Made by a program: the position numbers and the translations under genes
Shown: positions 43,678-53,858 of the stretch, one piece after another
Layout of the letters: the number at the start of each line of letters is the position of its first letter
How positions within the stretch are numbered: position 1 is the stretch's first letter
Notes under the pieces: generated by a model
The model's input: the letters and a program-made list of their open reading frames with translations, nothing else
What the model was told of the DNA's origin: nothing
Database searches by the model: none
NCBI GenBank assembly: GCA_964564675.1
Contig: CAZMBI010000011.1
Coordinates: forward strand, 6,967-70,966
Length of the DNA stretch: 64,000 bases
Direction of reading: 5' to 3'
DNA from: CAZMBI01 sp964564675
GTDB taxonomy: Bacteria; Pseudomonadota; Alphaproteobacteria; Rickettsiales; UBA3002

Positions 43678-45497
43678 TATCTCCTGTAGCGCTGCGGGTT
43701 GGCATCGGCCAGCTGCTGCAGCTTCAACAACACATCGCGCGCCACCGGCGCCGCCGCAGAGGCGCCGCCCCCGCCATGCTCGATGACGACACTGGCCACA
43801 AAGCGCGGCTCCTCCACCGGCGCATAGCCTACAAACAGGCCGTGGTGACGCAAGCGCCAGGGCAGATCCGACTGGTCCTGTCCGCGCACCGTGAGGCGCC
43901 GCACCTGGCTGGTGCCGGTTTTACCCCCAAAATTATAGTTTTCCTGCTTGATCCGCTGATGATAAGCGGTGCCGTTGTCGGCATTAATCACCGCATTCAT
44001 ACCACGCAGCATCAACGCCAGATGAGACGGTTCCACCTCGATACGCGGAGCCGGTTTTGTCTCTTCGTGAAACAGATGCGGGGAGACCGCGCGGCCACCA
44101 TTGACCAGACGCGCGCCCATAATCGCCAGCTGAATCGGGCTGGTAAGCACAAACCCCTGACCGATACTGGCATTGACCGTATCGCCTTTCACCCAGGGCA
44201 CGTTATAGGTGCGTTTTTTCCATTCCGGCGTGGGCAGCAGCCCTGCCTTCTCGCCAATCAGACCGAGCCCGCTTGTTTTGCCCAGGCCGAATCGCCGGCT
44301 CATGTCGATAATCGGCGTGATGCCCATCTCATGGCCGATGGTATAAAAATAGGTGTCGCACGATTCGGCAATGGCGTCTTTCATGTTCACCGCACCGTGT
44401 CCGCCCGGCTTCCAGCAATTAAAGCGATGGCGGCCGAGATAAAAGTGACCCGGACAGTAAATGCTGCGATGCGGATCGGTTACCCCTTCCTTGAGCCCGG
44501 CCAGGCCAACCAGCATCTTATAGGTCGAGCCCGGAGGGTAAAGCCCGGAAAGCGCCTTGTTCAGCAGCGGATTTTTTTCATTGGTTTTCAGCGACTGCCA
44601 GTAATCGGTGCTGATGCCCTTACTGAACCGGTTAGGGTCAAACGCCGGCATCGACACCAGCGCGATCAGTGCGCCGCTTATCGCATCCATCACCACGATG
44701 GCCCCGCTTTCGTTGCCCATCCGCTCGGCGGCATAGGCCTGCAGCTCGCGGTCGATGGTCAGGTTCAGCGTTTCGCCTTTCTCGCCGGGTTGCAATTTCA
44801 GCTCGCGCACCGGCAGACCGGATGCGTTCACTTCCACATGCCGGGCGCCGGCTTTGCCGCGCAAACGTTTTTCATACAACAACTCGATGCCGTTCTTGCC
44901 GATTTTAGATTCCGGCAGTCGATATAACGGGCTTTGCTTATCGAGCCCTTCCTTTTCCATTTCGCGCTCCGTCACACGGCCGACATAACCGATCAGATGC
45001 GACGCCGCCTCGCCGAGCGGATAATGGCGCACCTGGCCCTGCTCGATATAGGTGCCCGGTAAGTCGGGAATATGATATTCCACACGGGTGACCTCAGCCC
45101 AGCTCAGATATTCTTTGACCATCAGCGGCTTGCGGTTCAGCCGGCTTTGCAGCGCCTGCTCGATCTCGCTTTGCTGCTTGGGCGCTATTGTGATGAGGCC
45201 GGTTAATCGCCGGAAACTTTGCTGCGCCTGTTTGCGCTGCTCGCGCTCGATGAACAGACGGTAATTCACTTTGTTTTCGGCCAGCGGTTCGCCGCTGCGA
45301 TCGAGGATATCCCCGCGCGCAGGCGCAATCAGCTGGATTTTGATGCGATTGCCTTCGGCCAGCGTGCGGTATTCTTCCGACTTGACGAATTGCAGGTAAT
45401 ACAGTCGCCCCAACAGCGCAAACCCCGCACCGACCTGCAAGCCGGCAAGCAGAAACATGCGGCGGCTGAGTTGTTTTTCCGGGTTAAAGTGTGGCAC
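43677..45497 (-). CDS. mrdA: Penicillin-binding protein 2 (side-wall transpeptidase)
   Basis: Transpeptidase of the elongasome. The 606-residue protein has one N-terminal transmembrane segment, the pedestal domain, and the penicillin-binding motifs SxxK (GSTYK), SxN-like (SCD) and KTG (GKTGTSQ). Length is typical for MrdA/PBP2. Next to rodA. Confidence 0.94.
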   Translation of the reverse strand: MPHFNPEKQLSRRMFLLAGLQVGAGFALLGRLYYLQFVKSEEYRTLAEGNRIKIQLIAPARGDILDRSGEPLAENKVNYRLFIEREQRKQAQQSFRRLTGLITIAPKQQSEIEQALQSRLNRKPLMVKEYLSWAEVTRVEYHIPDLPGTYIEQGQVRHYPLGEAASHLIGYVGRVTEREMEKEGLDKQSPLYRLPESKIGKNGIELLYEKRLRGKAGARHVEVNASGLPVRELKLQPGEKGETLNLTIDRELQAYAAERMGNESGAIVVMDAISGALIALVSMPAFDPNRFSKGISTDYWQSLKTNEKNPLLNKALSGLYPPGSTYKMLVGLAGLKEGVTDPHRSIYCPGHFYLGRHRFNCWKPGGHGAVNMKDAIAESCDTYFYTIGHEMGITPIIDMSRRFGLGKTSGLGLIGEKAGLLPTPEWKKRTYNVPWVKGDTVNASIGQGFVLTSPIQLAIMGARLVNGGRAVSPHLFHEETKPAPRIEVEPSHLALMLRGMNAVINADNGTAYHQRIKQENYNFGGKTGTSQVRRLTVRGQDQSDLPWRLRHHGLFVGYAPVEEPRFVASVVIEHGGGGASAAAPVARDVLLKLQQLADANPQRYRR

Positions 45498-45580
45498 GAC
45501 GGGCGATGAACGGGTTGGTGATTGATGACAATTTGTTATAGCATCGACGGCCAGTTGCCGACAACTACGGACTGGCTTGG

Positions 45581-46102
45581 TCAGCGATGCGTCAGTTTAA
45601 CCAGATTATATAAACGGTTGCACAGAACATGCACGAGCGGGTAGGCGATCACCGCAATCAACGCCGCATAGCCCGCCTGCCGGAAATCGTCCAGGCGCAG
45701 ATTCCCCTGCGCCACGCCAAGCGCCAGCGCCATAACGATGACCAGGGCAATGACCAGCACAGCAAAGCCCGCCCACACCACCAGAAAATGCTGTACGCTA
45801 ATACGCTGGCGAAGCTGCAATATGCTCCAGCGCAACAGCAGGAAACATAACGAGGACACAGCGAGCGGAAAGCCCAGCGCGATATCCTGCAGCAAGCCGG
45901 CAAGGGCCAGCGTCAGATAGCCCAGGCGGGCGGGCATAAACAGCGACCAGTAATAGATATATGGCCAGGACAGCAGCAGCGGCGGTAACGGCAGATCGCC
46001 CCGCATGGACCAGGCGCCGACTCCCAGAATCAGCATAAACAACAAAACGGGCGGTATTGCCCCCAGCAGACCGGTTTGCACATGACGGCCGACCGAGTCC
46101 AT
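45581..46102 (-). CDS. mreD: MreD membrane protein
   Basis: Rod-shape protein of 173 residues with five to six hydrophobic segments; position between mreC and mrdA supports the call, since MreD sequences vary much. It lies two bases after mreC. The ORF is all hydrophobic apart from short loops such as RQRIS. Confidence 0.85.
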   Translation of the reverse strand: MDSVGRHVQTGLLGAIPPVLLFMLILGVGAWSMRGDLPLPPLLLSWPYIYYWSLFMPARLGYLTLALAGLLQDIALGFPLAVSSLCFLLLRWSILQLRQRISVQHFLVVWAGFAVLVIALVIVMALALGVAQGNLRLDDFRQAGYAALIAVIAYPLVHVLCNRLYNLVKLTHR

Positions 46103-46104
46103 CG

Positions 46105-46968
46105 TTACGGATTGGTGGTTGGCAGCGGGTTTGCCGTCCCGGTGGCGATCACCTGCACATAACGCACCGTAGCCAGATCAACAAACGGGCGCACCTGCCA
46201 TTGCCCGTCATCCTCGGCGAACAGCTTGCCCACCGGCAGGCCGGCGGGGAACAAATCGCCGTCGGCAGAGGTTACGACGAGATCTCCCAGTTGCGGTTTA
46301 GTGCGTAAGCTGACAAATGCCAGATGCGGCAACTCCGAGCGGTTGCCGGCGAGAATGGAGCGCACGCCGGTGGGCTCGGTAATCACGGGAATACGCGAGT
46401 TCATATCGGTGATCAGCATAATCTCGGCGCTGTGTTTGCCCGCCGTAATGACCCGCCCGATCAGCCCTTCTTTTGTCATCACCGCGTGATGCACCTGCAC
46501 GCCCTGCGCCGTTCCGGCATTGATCATCAGGCGCTGCGACATGCTGTTGGCGGTATGCCCGACCACCTTGGCCGTCACATAGGAACGGCCCTGCTGCGGC
46601 TGATAATGCAGCAAGCTGCGCAGTCCTTCATTTTCCGCGACCAGCTTGAGGGCGGTGGACTGCCATTCGAGCAGGCGCTGATTTTCCAGCCGCAGGCGCT
46701 CATTATCGGCATAGACAGTAAAGTAGTCATTGATCTGGGCGGTCAGTTCGTTGAAGGCGGTAACCGGCTTCGACAGGGCATGCATCACCGGCATGACGCC
46801 GTCCATCAGCGTCGCCCGCGCCGATTGCACCATGGCGTTCTGGTTGCGGCCAGCAAACAGCATGACCAGGCATAGCGTGACCAGTGCAACCAGCAGCGCC
46901 CGCTGCAATAACGGCTTAACCGGAATCGCAACATCGCTGGCAATGGTTCGTGAGCGCACCCGTTTCAT
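46105..46968 (-). CDS. mreC: MreC periplasmic rod-shape protein
   Basis: A 287-residue protein with one N-terminal membrane anchor (LLVALVTLCLVMLFAG), a coiled coil (NERLRLENQRLLEWQ), and the beta-rich domain with AKVVGHTANSM, GLIGRVITAGKHSAEIMLITD and VVTSADGDLFPAGLPVG. Activates PBP2-RodA. Length is normal. Confidence 0.93.
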   Translation of the reverse strand: MKRVRSRTIASDVAIPVKPLLQRALLVALVTLCLVMLFAGRNQNAMVQSARATLMDGVMPVMHALSKPVTAFNELTAQINDYFTVYADNERLRLENQRLLEWQSTALKLVAENEGLRSLLHYQPQQGRSYVTAKVVGHTANSMSQRLMINAGTAQGVQVHHAVMTKEGLIGRVITAGKHSAEIMLITDMNSRIPVITEPTGVRSILAGNRSELPHLAFVSLRTKPQLGDLVVTSADGDLFPAGLPVGKLFAEDDGQWQVRPFVDLATVRYVQVIATGTANPLPTTNP

Positions 46969-47088
46969 TCCTTAATAATAGGGTAACTTGGTGTAAAAAT
47001 TATTAAAGTGGATCGTAGCACATTGACGGATAAGCCGAAACGGGAAACTCATCATCTTGTGTATAGTTGCGGCGGAAGCGATGCCAAA

Positions 47089-47142
47089 CTACCACAGTTA
47101 GTCGTTCGCGGTAGCAGTCAGCTAGCGGCTAACGATTGACCG
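47089..47142. repeat. Word-repeat palindromic element after mreB
   Basis: Begins directly after the mreB TAG stop. It has CGTTAGCCGCTAGC and GTAGCAGTCAGCTAGC words facing GTTAGTCG. These are the same words as in the hslU-alr element (CGTTAGTCGCTAGC). Confidence 0.75.
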
Positions 47143-48183
<1,041 letters not shown>

Positions 48184-48246
48184 ATCACTCCCCGCACTCT
48201 TCCCGTTTCGTTCTTTTTTAATACACCATCCCGGCGGGGATAGCCA

Positions 48247-49830
48247 TTATGATACCACCTGCTGCGTGTCGTTGTGCACCGCATCATTTTGCTGCGCAAA
48301 ATGGGTGACGGCTTTTTTCTCCATCATCTCCAGCTTACACAACCCATTAATATAGGCAAGTGCCGAGGCGACCAGCGTGTCGACATCGGCGCCAAGGCCG
48401 TTGACGATGCGGCCATTTTTCTCCAGCCGCACGGTGACTTCGGCCTGGGCATCGGTGCCCTGGGTGACGGCATGGACCTGGTACAGCTTCAGGTGGGCTT
48501 CCCCGGCTTCGGGGATGAGCGCTTTGATGGCTTTAAAAATAGCATCCACCGGGCCATTGCCTTCCATCTTGATCATCCGCGGCCGGCCCTCGACCAGCAG
48601 TTGCAGGCGGGCGATCTGCGGGCCTTGCGTCCCGCACTCGATCTGCAGCCCGTTAAAGCGGATGCGCTGATCGCGCTCCATAGCATCGGAATCCACCAGC
48701 GTGATAATATCTTCGTCGTAAATTTCTTTCTTTTTATCGGCCAGCGTCTTGAACCGGCTAAAAGCCTCTTCCAGCGCGTTGTCTCCGAGCGTGATGCCGA
48801 GCTCTTTAAGCTTGTCTTTGAAGGCGTGGCGGCCGGAATGTTTGCCCATCACCAGGTTGGATTTGGTAAGCCCCACCGACTCCGGCGTCATGATCTCATA
48901 GGTGCCGCGATGTTTGAGCATACCGTCTTGGTGGATACCCGATTCATGGGCAAAGGCATTGGCCCCGACAATGGCTTTGTTGACCTGCACCGCCTGTCCG
49001 GTCACCGACTGCACGAGGCGTGAGGCGCGCATGATATGGGTGGTGTCGATGCCGGTGATAAAACCCAGCGAATCCTTGCGGGTGTGCAGGCTCATCACCA
49101 CTTCTTCGAGCGAGGTGTTGCCGGCGCGCTCGCCGATACCGTTGATGGTCACCTCCGCCTGCCGCGCGCCGGCGCGCATCGCCGCCAGCGTATTGGCGGT
49201 GGCCAGCCCCAGATCGTTCTGACCGTGGAAGGAAAAGACGGCCTTGTCCGCATTCGGCACACGCTGGATGACATCGGTGAACATGGCGGCAATATCATCC
49301 GGCGTGCCGTAACCCACTGTATCGGGCAGGTTGACCGTGGTGGCCCCGGCGGCGATGGCGGCTTCCACCGCCCGGCAAAGATAATCCGGATCGGAACGGG
49401 TGGCATCCATCGCCGACCATTCGACATCATCGGTGAAACGCCGCGCCAACCCCACCGTCTGGGTGATAATGTCCAGCACCTGCTCGCGGGTAAGCTTGAA
49501 CTGATATTCGAGGTGGATATCGCTGGTGGAAATAAAGGTGTGAATGCGCTGCCGCCTGGCGGGCTTAATCGCTTCGGCGGCGCGTTCGATATCGGCCGGC
49601 TTGGCGCGCGCCAGCGAGCAGATAACCGCCTGCCCCGCGGTCTCGGCAATGGCTTTGACACTCTCGAAATCGCCCTGACTGGCCATTGCGAAACCGGCCT
49701 CAATGACGTCTACCCCCATGCTGTCAAGCACTTCGGCAACGAGGAGCTTTTCCTCGCGCGTCATCGACATACCCGGCGATTGCTCGCCGTCGCGCAGGGT
49801 AGTATCAAAAATGATAATGCGATCAGTCAT
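48247..49830 (-). CDS. leuA: 2-isopropylmalate synthase
   Basis: Condenses acetyl-CoA with 2-oxoisovalerate, the first step of leucine synthesis. The 527-residue protein has the catalytic site start FDTTLRDGEQSPGMSM, the HGQNDLGLATANTLAAM metal His region, and a C-terminal LeuA dimer/allosteric domain (KLYQVHAVTQGTDAQAEVTV), so it is probably leucine-sensitive. The upstream 367 bases contain a hairpin array. Part of a branched-chain block with ilvC, ilvH and ilvI. Confidence 0.93.
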   Translation of the reverse strand: MTDRIIIFDTTLRDGEQSPGMSMTREEKLLVAEVLDSMGVDVIEAGFAMASQGDFESVKAIAETAGQAVICSLARAKPADIERAAEAIKPARRQRIHTFISTSDIHLEYQFKLTREQVLDIITQTVGLARRFTDDVEWSAMDATRSDPDYLCRAVEAAIAAGATTVNLPDTVGYGTPDDIAAMFTDVIQRVPNADKAVFSFHGQNDLGLATANTLAAMRAGARQAEVTINGIGERAGNTSLEEVVMSLHTRKDSLGFITGIDTTHIMRASRLVQSVTGQAVQVNKAIVGANAFAHESGIHQDGMLKHRGTYEIMTPESVGLTKSNLVMGKHSGRHAFKDKLKELGITLGDNALEEAFSRFKTLADKKKEIYDEDIITLVDSDAMERDQRIRFNGLQIECGTQGPQIARLQLLVEGRPRMIKMEGNGPVDAIFKAIKALIPEAGEAHLKLYQVHAVTQGTDAQAEVTVRLEKNGRIVNGLGADVDTLVASALAYINGLCKLEMMEKKAVTHFAQQNDAVHNDTQQVVS

Positions 49831-49931
49831 ATATCATATCTATAGTGGCAAAACCGGCGTGCCGCAAGAAATGATGCGCGCTTAACCCTATCAACGCCTC
49901 TCTTATTCCGTCCTTTCCTGGTTGCAATCAT

Positions 49932-50022
49932 ATTGTCGATTAACTTTGTTAATCGACAATGAAGCCCGCTCGCAAGAGCGGGATTCCGCCGCGTAGCGGG
50001 CGTCTTTATGCGAAGCATAAAG
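49932..50022. repeat. Array of four different hairpins in the leuA-ilvC gap
   Basis: In a row: a 13 bp perfect stem (49932-49944 with 49948-49960, loop TTT), a 7 bp stem CCCGCTC/GAGCGGG (49965-49982, loop GCAA), an imperfect CGCCGC/GCGGGCG stem (49988-50002) and an 8 bp stem CTTTATGC/GCATAAAG (50004-50022, loop GAA). They lie in the leader of leuA, read on the minus strand. The rest of the 49831-50197 gap shows no gene. Whether they regulate leuA or are repeat debris is open. Confidence 0.75.
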
Positions 50023-50197
50023 TCAGTTAGCTATAGATGAGAAGTGCCGGACCTCCTGCCGGCGTCTGAGGGATGAGGCTACATCATTTCGCCAGCACCG
50101 CACCGGAACGAAGCATCTGCGGCAATCCTACCGGAGCCCTCACCTGTGCTCGGGATGACCGGTTCATAAGGCGGCGGTGCAGACTCACTCACCCCCG

Positions 50198-51217
50198 TCA
50201 GTTCTTCGCTTTATCAACCAGCTTGCCGGCGGAGATCCACGGCATCATGCCGCGCAGCCTGGCGCCGGTTTCCTCGATGGGATGTTTCGCCTGCGCCTCA
50301 CGGAATTGTTCCAGCGTGTGGGCGCCCTGCGTTTGCCGATCAGCGATAAATTCACGCGCGAATTTGCCGGATTGAATATCGGCCAGAATGGCTTTCATCG
50401 CCTGCTTGGTCTCTTCCGTAATCACCCGCGGGCCGCTGACATAGTCGCCGTATTCGGCTGTGTTTGAAATCGAATAGCGCATGTTGGCCAACCCGCCTTC
50501 ATACATCAAATCGACGATCAGCTTGGTCTCGTGCAGGCATTCAAAATAGGCCATCTCCGGCGGATAGCCGGCTTCCACCAGGGTTTCGTATCCGGCCATG
50601 ATCAGATGCGACAGACCGCCGCATAACACGGCCTGCTCGCCGAAAAGGTCGGTTTCGCATTCGTCTTTAAAGGTGGTTTCGATAATGCCCGAGCGGCCGC
50701 CGCCGATGGCAGAGGCATAAGACAGCGCCACATCAAGCGCGCTGCCGGAGGGGTTCTCTCCCACCGCGACCAGGCACGGCACGCCGCCGCCTTTGACATA
50801 TTCACCACGCACGGTGTGTCCCGGCCCTTTGGGCGCCACCATGAACACGTCGAGGTCGGCGCGCGGGCGGATAAATTCAAAATGATAGTTAAAGCCATGC
50901 GCGAAGGCCAGCGCCGCCCCCTGCTTGATCTGGCTTTCGATGGCATTGTAGATATCGGCCTGATTCTCATCGGGCGCGAGCATCATCACCACATCGGCAT
51001 CGGCGACGACTTCCTCGGGCGTGGAAACTTCAAACCCGGCCTTTTTCGCCTTGTCGATGGAGGAAGAGCCGAAGCGCAGCCCGACTTTGACATGCTTGCA
51101 GCCCGCATCGCGCAGATTGGCCGCGTGGGCGTGACCCTGGCTGCCATACCCGATGACGGCGATGGTTTTGGATTTGATGAGGTTACTGTCGCAATCGGCA
51201 TCGTAATAGACGCGCAT
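50198..51217 (-). CDS. ilvC: Ketol-acid reductoisomerase
   Basis: NADPH-dependent second step of valine and isoleucine synthesis. The 339-residue class I enzyme has the NADPH site VIGYGSQGHAHAANLRD, APKGPGHTVRGEY, and the metal-binding DLFGEQAVLCGG and YECLHE-type YFECLHETKLIVDLMYEGG. Length is typical. Confidence 0.96.
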   Translation of the reverse strand: MRVYYDADCDSNLIKSKTIAVIGYGSQGHAHAANLRDAGCKHVKVGLRFGSSSIDKAKKAGFEVSTPEEVVADADVVMMLAPDENQADIYNAIESQIKQGAALAFAHGFNYHFEFIRPRADLDVFMVAPKGPGHTVRGEYVKGGGVPCLVAVGENPSGSALDVALSYASAIGGGRSGIIETTFKDECETDLFGEQAVLCGGLSHLIMAGYETLVEAGYPPEMAYFECLHETKLIVDLMYEGGLANMRYSISNTAEYGDYVSGPRVITEETKQAMKAILADIQSGKFAREFIADRQTQGAHTLEQFREAQAKHPIEETGARLRGMMPWISAGKLVDKAKN

Positions 51218-51288
51218 GGCCGCTCTCCTTTTCTCTACGTTCGCTTTAAGCTGTGCTTTTAGCGCCGGAGTCAGGAGATTTCAAGCTT

Positions 51289-51600
51289 TTATCGTGATTG
51301 ACCGGCGCCAGGGCGGGAATAACCGGCGGCTTTTTCCTCCGGCTCGCACCAGGTCAGCGACGCCGGGCAGGGCAGCGAGGCAATCCGCTCGCCTTCCCGG
51401 CAGCCCTGCTTGACGCTCACCGGCATCACCCGCTGTTCCTTCATCGCATGCACCGAGGCACGGCAACAGGCACGGCCGCCCTTGCCCTCGCAACTGGCAT
51501 AAAGCTGCTCATAGGGCAAATCGTCCTGCATATAGACTGCATTCGGATCACTGGACAGCATCGTCCATAACGCCACAATTGCAATCATACCCCCCGCCAT
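51289..51600 (-). CDS. Cysteine-rich secreted protein, paralogue 1
   Basis: A 103-residue protein with a short hydrophobic N-terminus (MAGGMIAIVALWTML) and six Cys in the order C-CC-C-C-C: YASCEGKGGRACCRASVHAM, then VKQGCREGER and SLPCPASLTWCEP. It shares this pattern with the protein at 52876-53157 (ACC-x-ASV-x-M and SLxCPxSxxWC). Its start has a good AAGGAG. Probably exported with disulfides. No family recognised. It lies between ilvC and a divergent GT87-like gene. Confidence 0.7.
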   Translation of the reverse strand: MAGGMIAIVALWTMLSSDPNAVYMQDDLPYEQLYASCEGKGGRACCRASVHAMKEQRVMPVSVKQGCREGERIASLPCPASLTWCEPEEKAAGYSRPGAGQSR

Positions 51601-51710
51601 GATGTTTCTCCTTTATGTTTAACATCCCTATCACGTAAAGTGTTCCGTAGTGGATTATAGCATAAAAGCCAAGCCACTAAAATATCAGTATTTTATGGGA
51701 TTTTAGGCAA

Positions 51711-52874
51711 ATGCCGACTATTCGGTCTGTCATCAGCTACATCTGTCCCGCGCTTATTTGGGCTGTGCTGTTACCCAAGGTAGCGCTCACTGAAGGTGAC
51801 GGCTTGTATGTTTCCGATTTTATCGCTTATTTTACCGCATCTGAGATACTGGCCAGCGAACAAGTCGTTTATGATCACAGCCGACAAAAACGGACGCAAT
51901 CCAGGCTGCTTGATAGTTATCTAGAAACTGATGCCACACAAAAAGAGCTCCTGCCCTATTTATATCCGCCCGCCTCGTTGATGATGGTACATAGCTTGCA
52001 CCTTCTGGACCTTGAGACATCGTATCTGGCGTGGCAGACACTCAATCTGATTTTATTTCTGATCTGCGTACGACTGCTGCTCCATGCCGGCTGGCAAGAC
52101 CTGCCGCCAGTTATATTTACGGCTTTCTTGGTCTGCGCCAGCATTGCCTGGTATAAAAGCTTTCTCCTCGCGCAACTCTCGCCATTATTGCTATTGGCTG
52201 TATGGTATGCCGCACCATTTCAGCGCGCTGTTCATCCTGCCGCTTATCTGCCGATCGCCGCTGGCATGGCGCTGAAACCCCACCTGATGCTTTATCCTTT
52301 CATTGCGGCCCTCTCCCGACGACGCGGTCTCGGTTTATTATCAGCTGCCGGCATATTATGGCTGAGCAGTCTGATGCTTTATGGCACAGACAGCTATCTG
52401 GCCTACGCGGAATTTATGCTGTCAACCCTCACGTCGCCCAATCAAACCTTCCATTTCGGGCGCATGCTCAATCTACACGGGTTATTGACCCTGTTTACCC
52501 CTTCACCCCTGGCGGAATCTGAAAATGTGCCAGCTATCGGATTCATCATTCTGACCGTTTATCTGGCGGGCGGCGCGCTGATTTATTATCTGTGGCGACA
52601 GGTTGAGGCCGATAAGCTTTCCGGAGAACGTGCCTGGGCGTGGACGCTGATACTCACCTGCCTGCTCAGCCCCTGGCAGCATCAGCATGATAATATGCTG
52701 TTACTGCTTCCGCTGTTACATATCTGCCGGCATCACCGCGTGAGCGATCGGCCATGGATCGTGCCCGGTCTTTGTTTATATGGCGCGTTATTCATGTTTG
52801 AGGTGGCAGGCGCCTTGAAGTTACTGGTGTATCCGCTGCTGACCATAGGTGTATGGCGGTGCCGGTCTGAGTGA
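51711..52874 (+). CDS. GT87-like (DUF2029) membrane glycosyltransferase
   Basis: A 387-residue integral membrane protein with about nine to ten hydrophobic segments. The N-terminal loop SDFIAYFTASEILASEQVVYD and YLYPPASLMMVHSLHLL match polyprenyl-phosphate-mannose-type GT87/DUF2029 transferases (Asp in the first loop, then YPP). It may add sugar to an envelope component. It lies divergent to paralogue 1 and its stop is one base from that of the convergent Cys-rich paralogue 2, which separates ilvC from ilvH. Confidence 0.75.
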   Translation: MPTIRSVISYICPALIWAVLLPKVALTEGDGLYVSDFIAYFTASEILASEQVVYDHSRQKRTQSRLLDSYLETDATQKELLPYLYPPASLMMVHSLHLLDLETSYLAWQTLNLILFLICVRLLLHAGWQDLPPVIFTAFLVCASIAWYKSFLLAQLSPLLLLAVWYAAPFQRAVHPAAYLPIAAGMALKPHLMLYPFIAALSRRRGLGLLSAAGILWLSSLMLYGTDSYLAYAEFMLSTLTSPNQTFHFGRMLNLHGLLTLFTPSPLAESENVPAIGFIILTVYLAGGALIYYLWRQVEADKLSGERAWAWTLILTCLLSPWQHQHDNMLLLLPLLHICRHHRVSDRPWIVPGLCLYGALFMFEVAGALKLLVYPLLTIGVWRCRSE

Positions 52875-52875
52875 C

Positions 52876-53157
52876 TTATTCGGGCTCCGCCGGGGCATTC
52901 GGGTCATACTGACACCAGTCATAACTGGAGGGGCAGCGCAGCGAGGCGCGGCGGAAACCGGGCGGGCAGTTTCGCCCGGTGGTCGAAAATTGCGCCTGGC
53001 GCTTGCGCATTTCGCGCACCGACGCCAGACAGCACGCCGTATTGGTGGCGCTTTCGCATCCCTCGCGCAGCTTATCGTAATATTCGCCGAGTGGATCCTC
53101 CCCAATAATCGGCGCGCTAGCCAGAAATGCCGCCAGTAGTGCGGTGGTCAGCATCAT
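52876..53157 (-). CDS. Cysteine-rich secreted protein, paralogue 2
   Basis: A 93-residue protein with a signal-type N-terminus (MMLTTALLAAFLASAP). Mature part has six Cys in the same C-CC-C-C-C order as the protein at 51289-51600: EGCESATNTACCLASVREM, GRNCPPGFRRASLRC and SSYDWCQYD. Clearly a paralogue. Probably periplasmic or outside; function unknown. Confidence 0.75.
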   Translation of the reverse strand: MMLTTALLAAFLASAPIIGEDPLGEYYDKLREGCESATNTACCLASVREMRKRQAQFSTTGRNCPPGFRRASLRCPSSYDWCQYDPNAPAEPE

Positions 53158-53211
53158 ACACTCTACCCCCCGTACATGTATTATACGAGATTTTATTACA
53201 GAATCAAAATG

Positions 53212-53757
53212 TTAAATGCCTTTTTTGCCGCGCGCCATGGCGGCCGCGCCGGTGCGGGCAACCTCAACCATACCCAGCGGCTTCATGAGATTGATAAAGG
53301 CATCCACCTTGGCGGAGTTGCCGGTGATTTCGAATATAAAGGATTCGGTGGTGGCATCCACCGACCGCGCGCGGAAGATATCGGCGATGCGCAGCGCCTC
53401 AACGCGCTCCTCGCCTTTGCTGGAAACTTTGATCAGCGCCAGTTCGCGTTCGACATGCGGGCCTTCGACCGACAGATCATGCACTTTGTGTACCGGTACC
53501 ATGCGCTCGAGCAGATGCATGATCTGCACGATGGTCTGCGCCGAACCGCTGGTGACGATGGTGATGCGCGACAGTCCTTTTTTGGGGTCCACCTCGGCGA
53601 CGGTCAGCGCCTCGATATTGTAACCGCGCGCCGAAAAAAGCCCGACCACACGGTTGAGCACACCGAATTCGTTATCCACCAGTGCAGCGAGAATATGCCG
53701 CGCCTCTTCCGGCTTTTCGTCGGAGATGTCATACACAATGTCGAGTGATTCGGACAT
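53212..53757 (-). CDS. ilvH: Acetolactate synthase small (regulatory) subunit
   Basis: Binds valine and regulates the large subunit. The 181-residue protein has an N-terminal ACT domain (HILAALVDNEFGVLNRVVGL, FSARGYNIEALTVAEVD) and a C-terminal ACT-like domain. A repeat element fills the 101-base gap after ilvI. Confidence 0.95.
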   Translation of the reverse strand: MSESLDIVYDISDEKPEEARHILAALVDNEFGVLNRVVGLFSARGYNIEALTVAEVDPKKGLSRITIVTSGSAQTIVQIMHLLERMVPVHKVHDLSVEGPHVERELALIKVSSKGEERVEALRIADIFRARSVDATTESFIFEITGNSAKVDAFINLMKPLGMVEVARTGAAAMARGKKGI

Positions 53758-53858
53758 AAGGGCATTTGTTGTTTAGTATCTGGTATTCAGCATTAAATAC
53801 ATCACCAGCCACCGATTACCAAACACTAAATGCCAGGTATTTCGGCTTTATCTGAAGA
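53758..53858. repeat. Word-repeat element between ilvI and ilvH
   Basis: Facing words TTTAGTATCTGGTATTCAG and ACCAAACACTAAATGCCAGGTA form arms around CACCAGCCACCG. The whole gap consists of this element, as in the hslU-alr and mreB cases. The ilvI stop here is TGA, unlike the other four. Confidence 0.65.

Noticed and set aside
43527..44927. 466-residue plus-strand frame opposite mrdA and rodA
   Set aside because: Antisense to genes with the SxxK, SCD and KTG motifs; no start signals or motifs of its own.
49827..50018. 63-residue frame before leuA as a leucine leader peptide
   Set aside because: It has no run of Leu codons, is full of Arg and Lys, and most of it is coded by the hairpin array.
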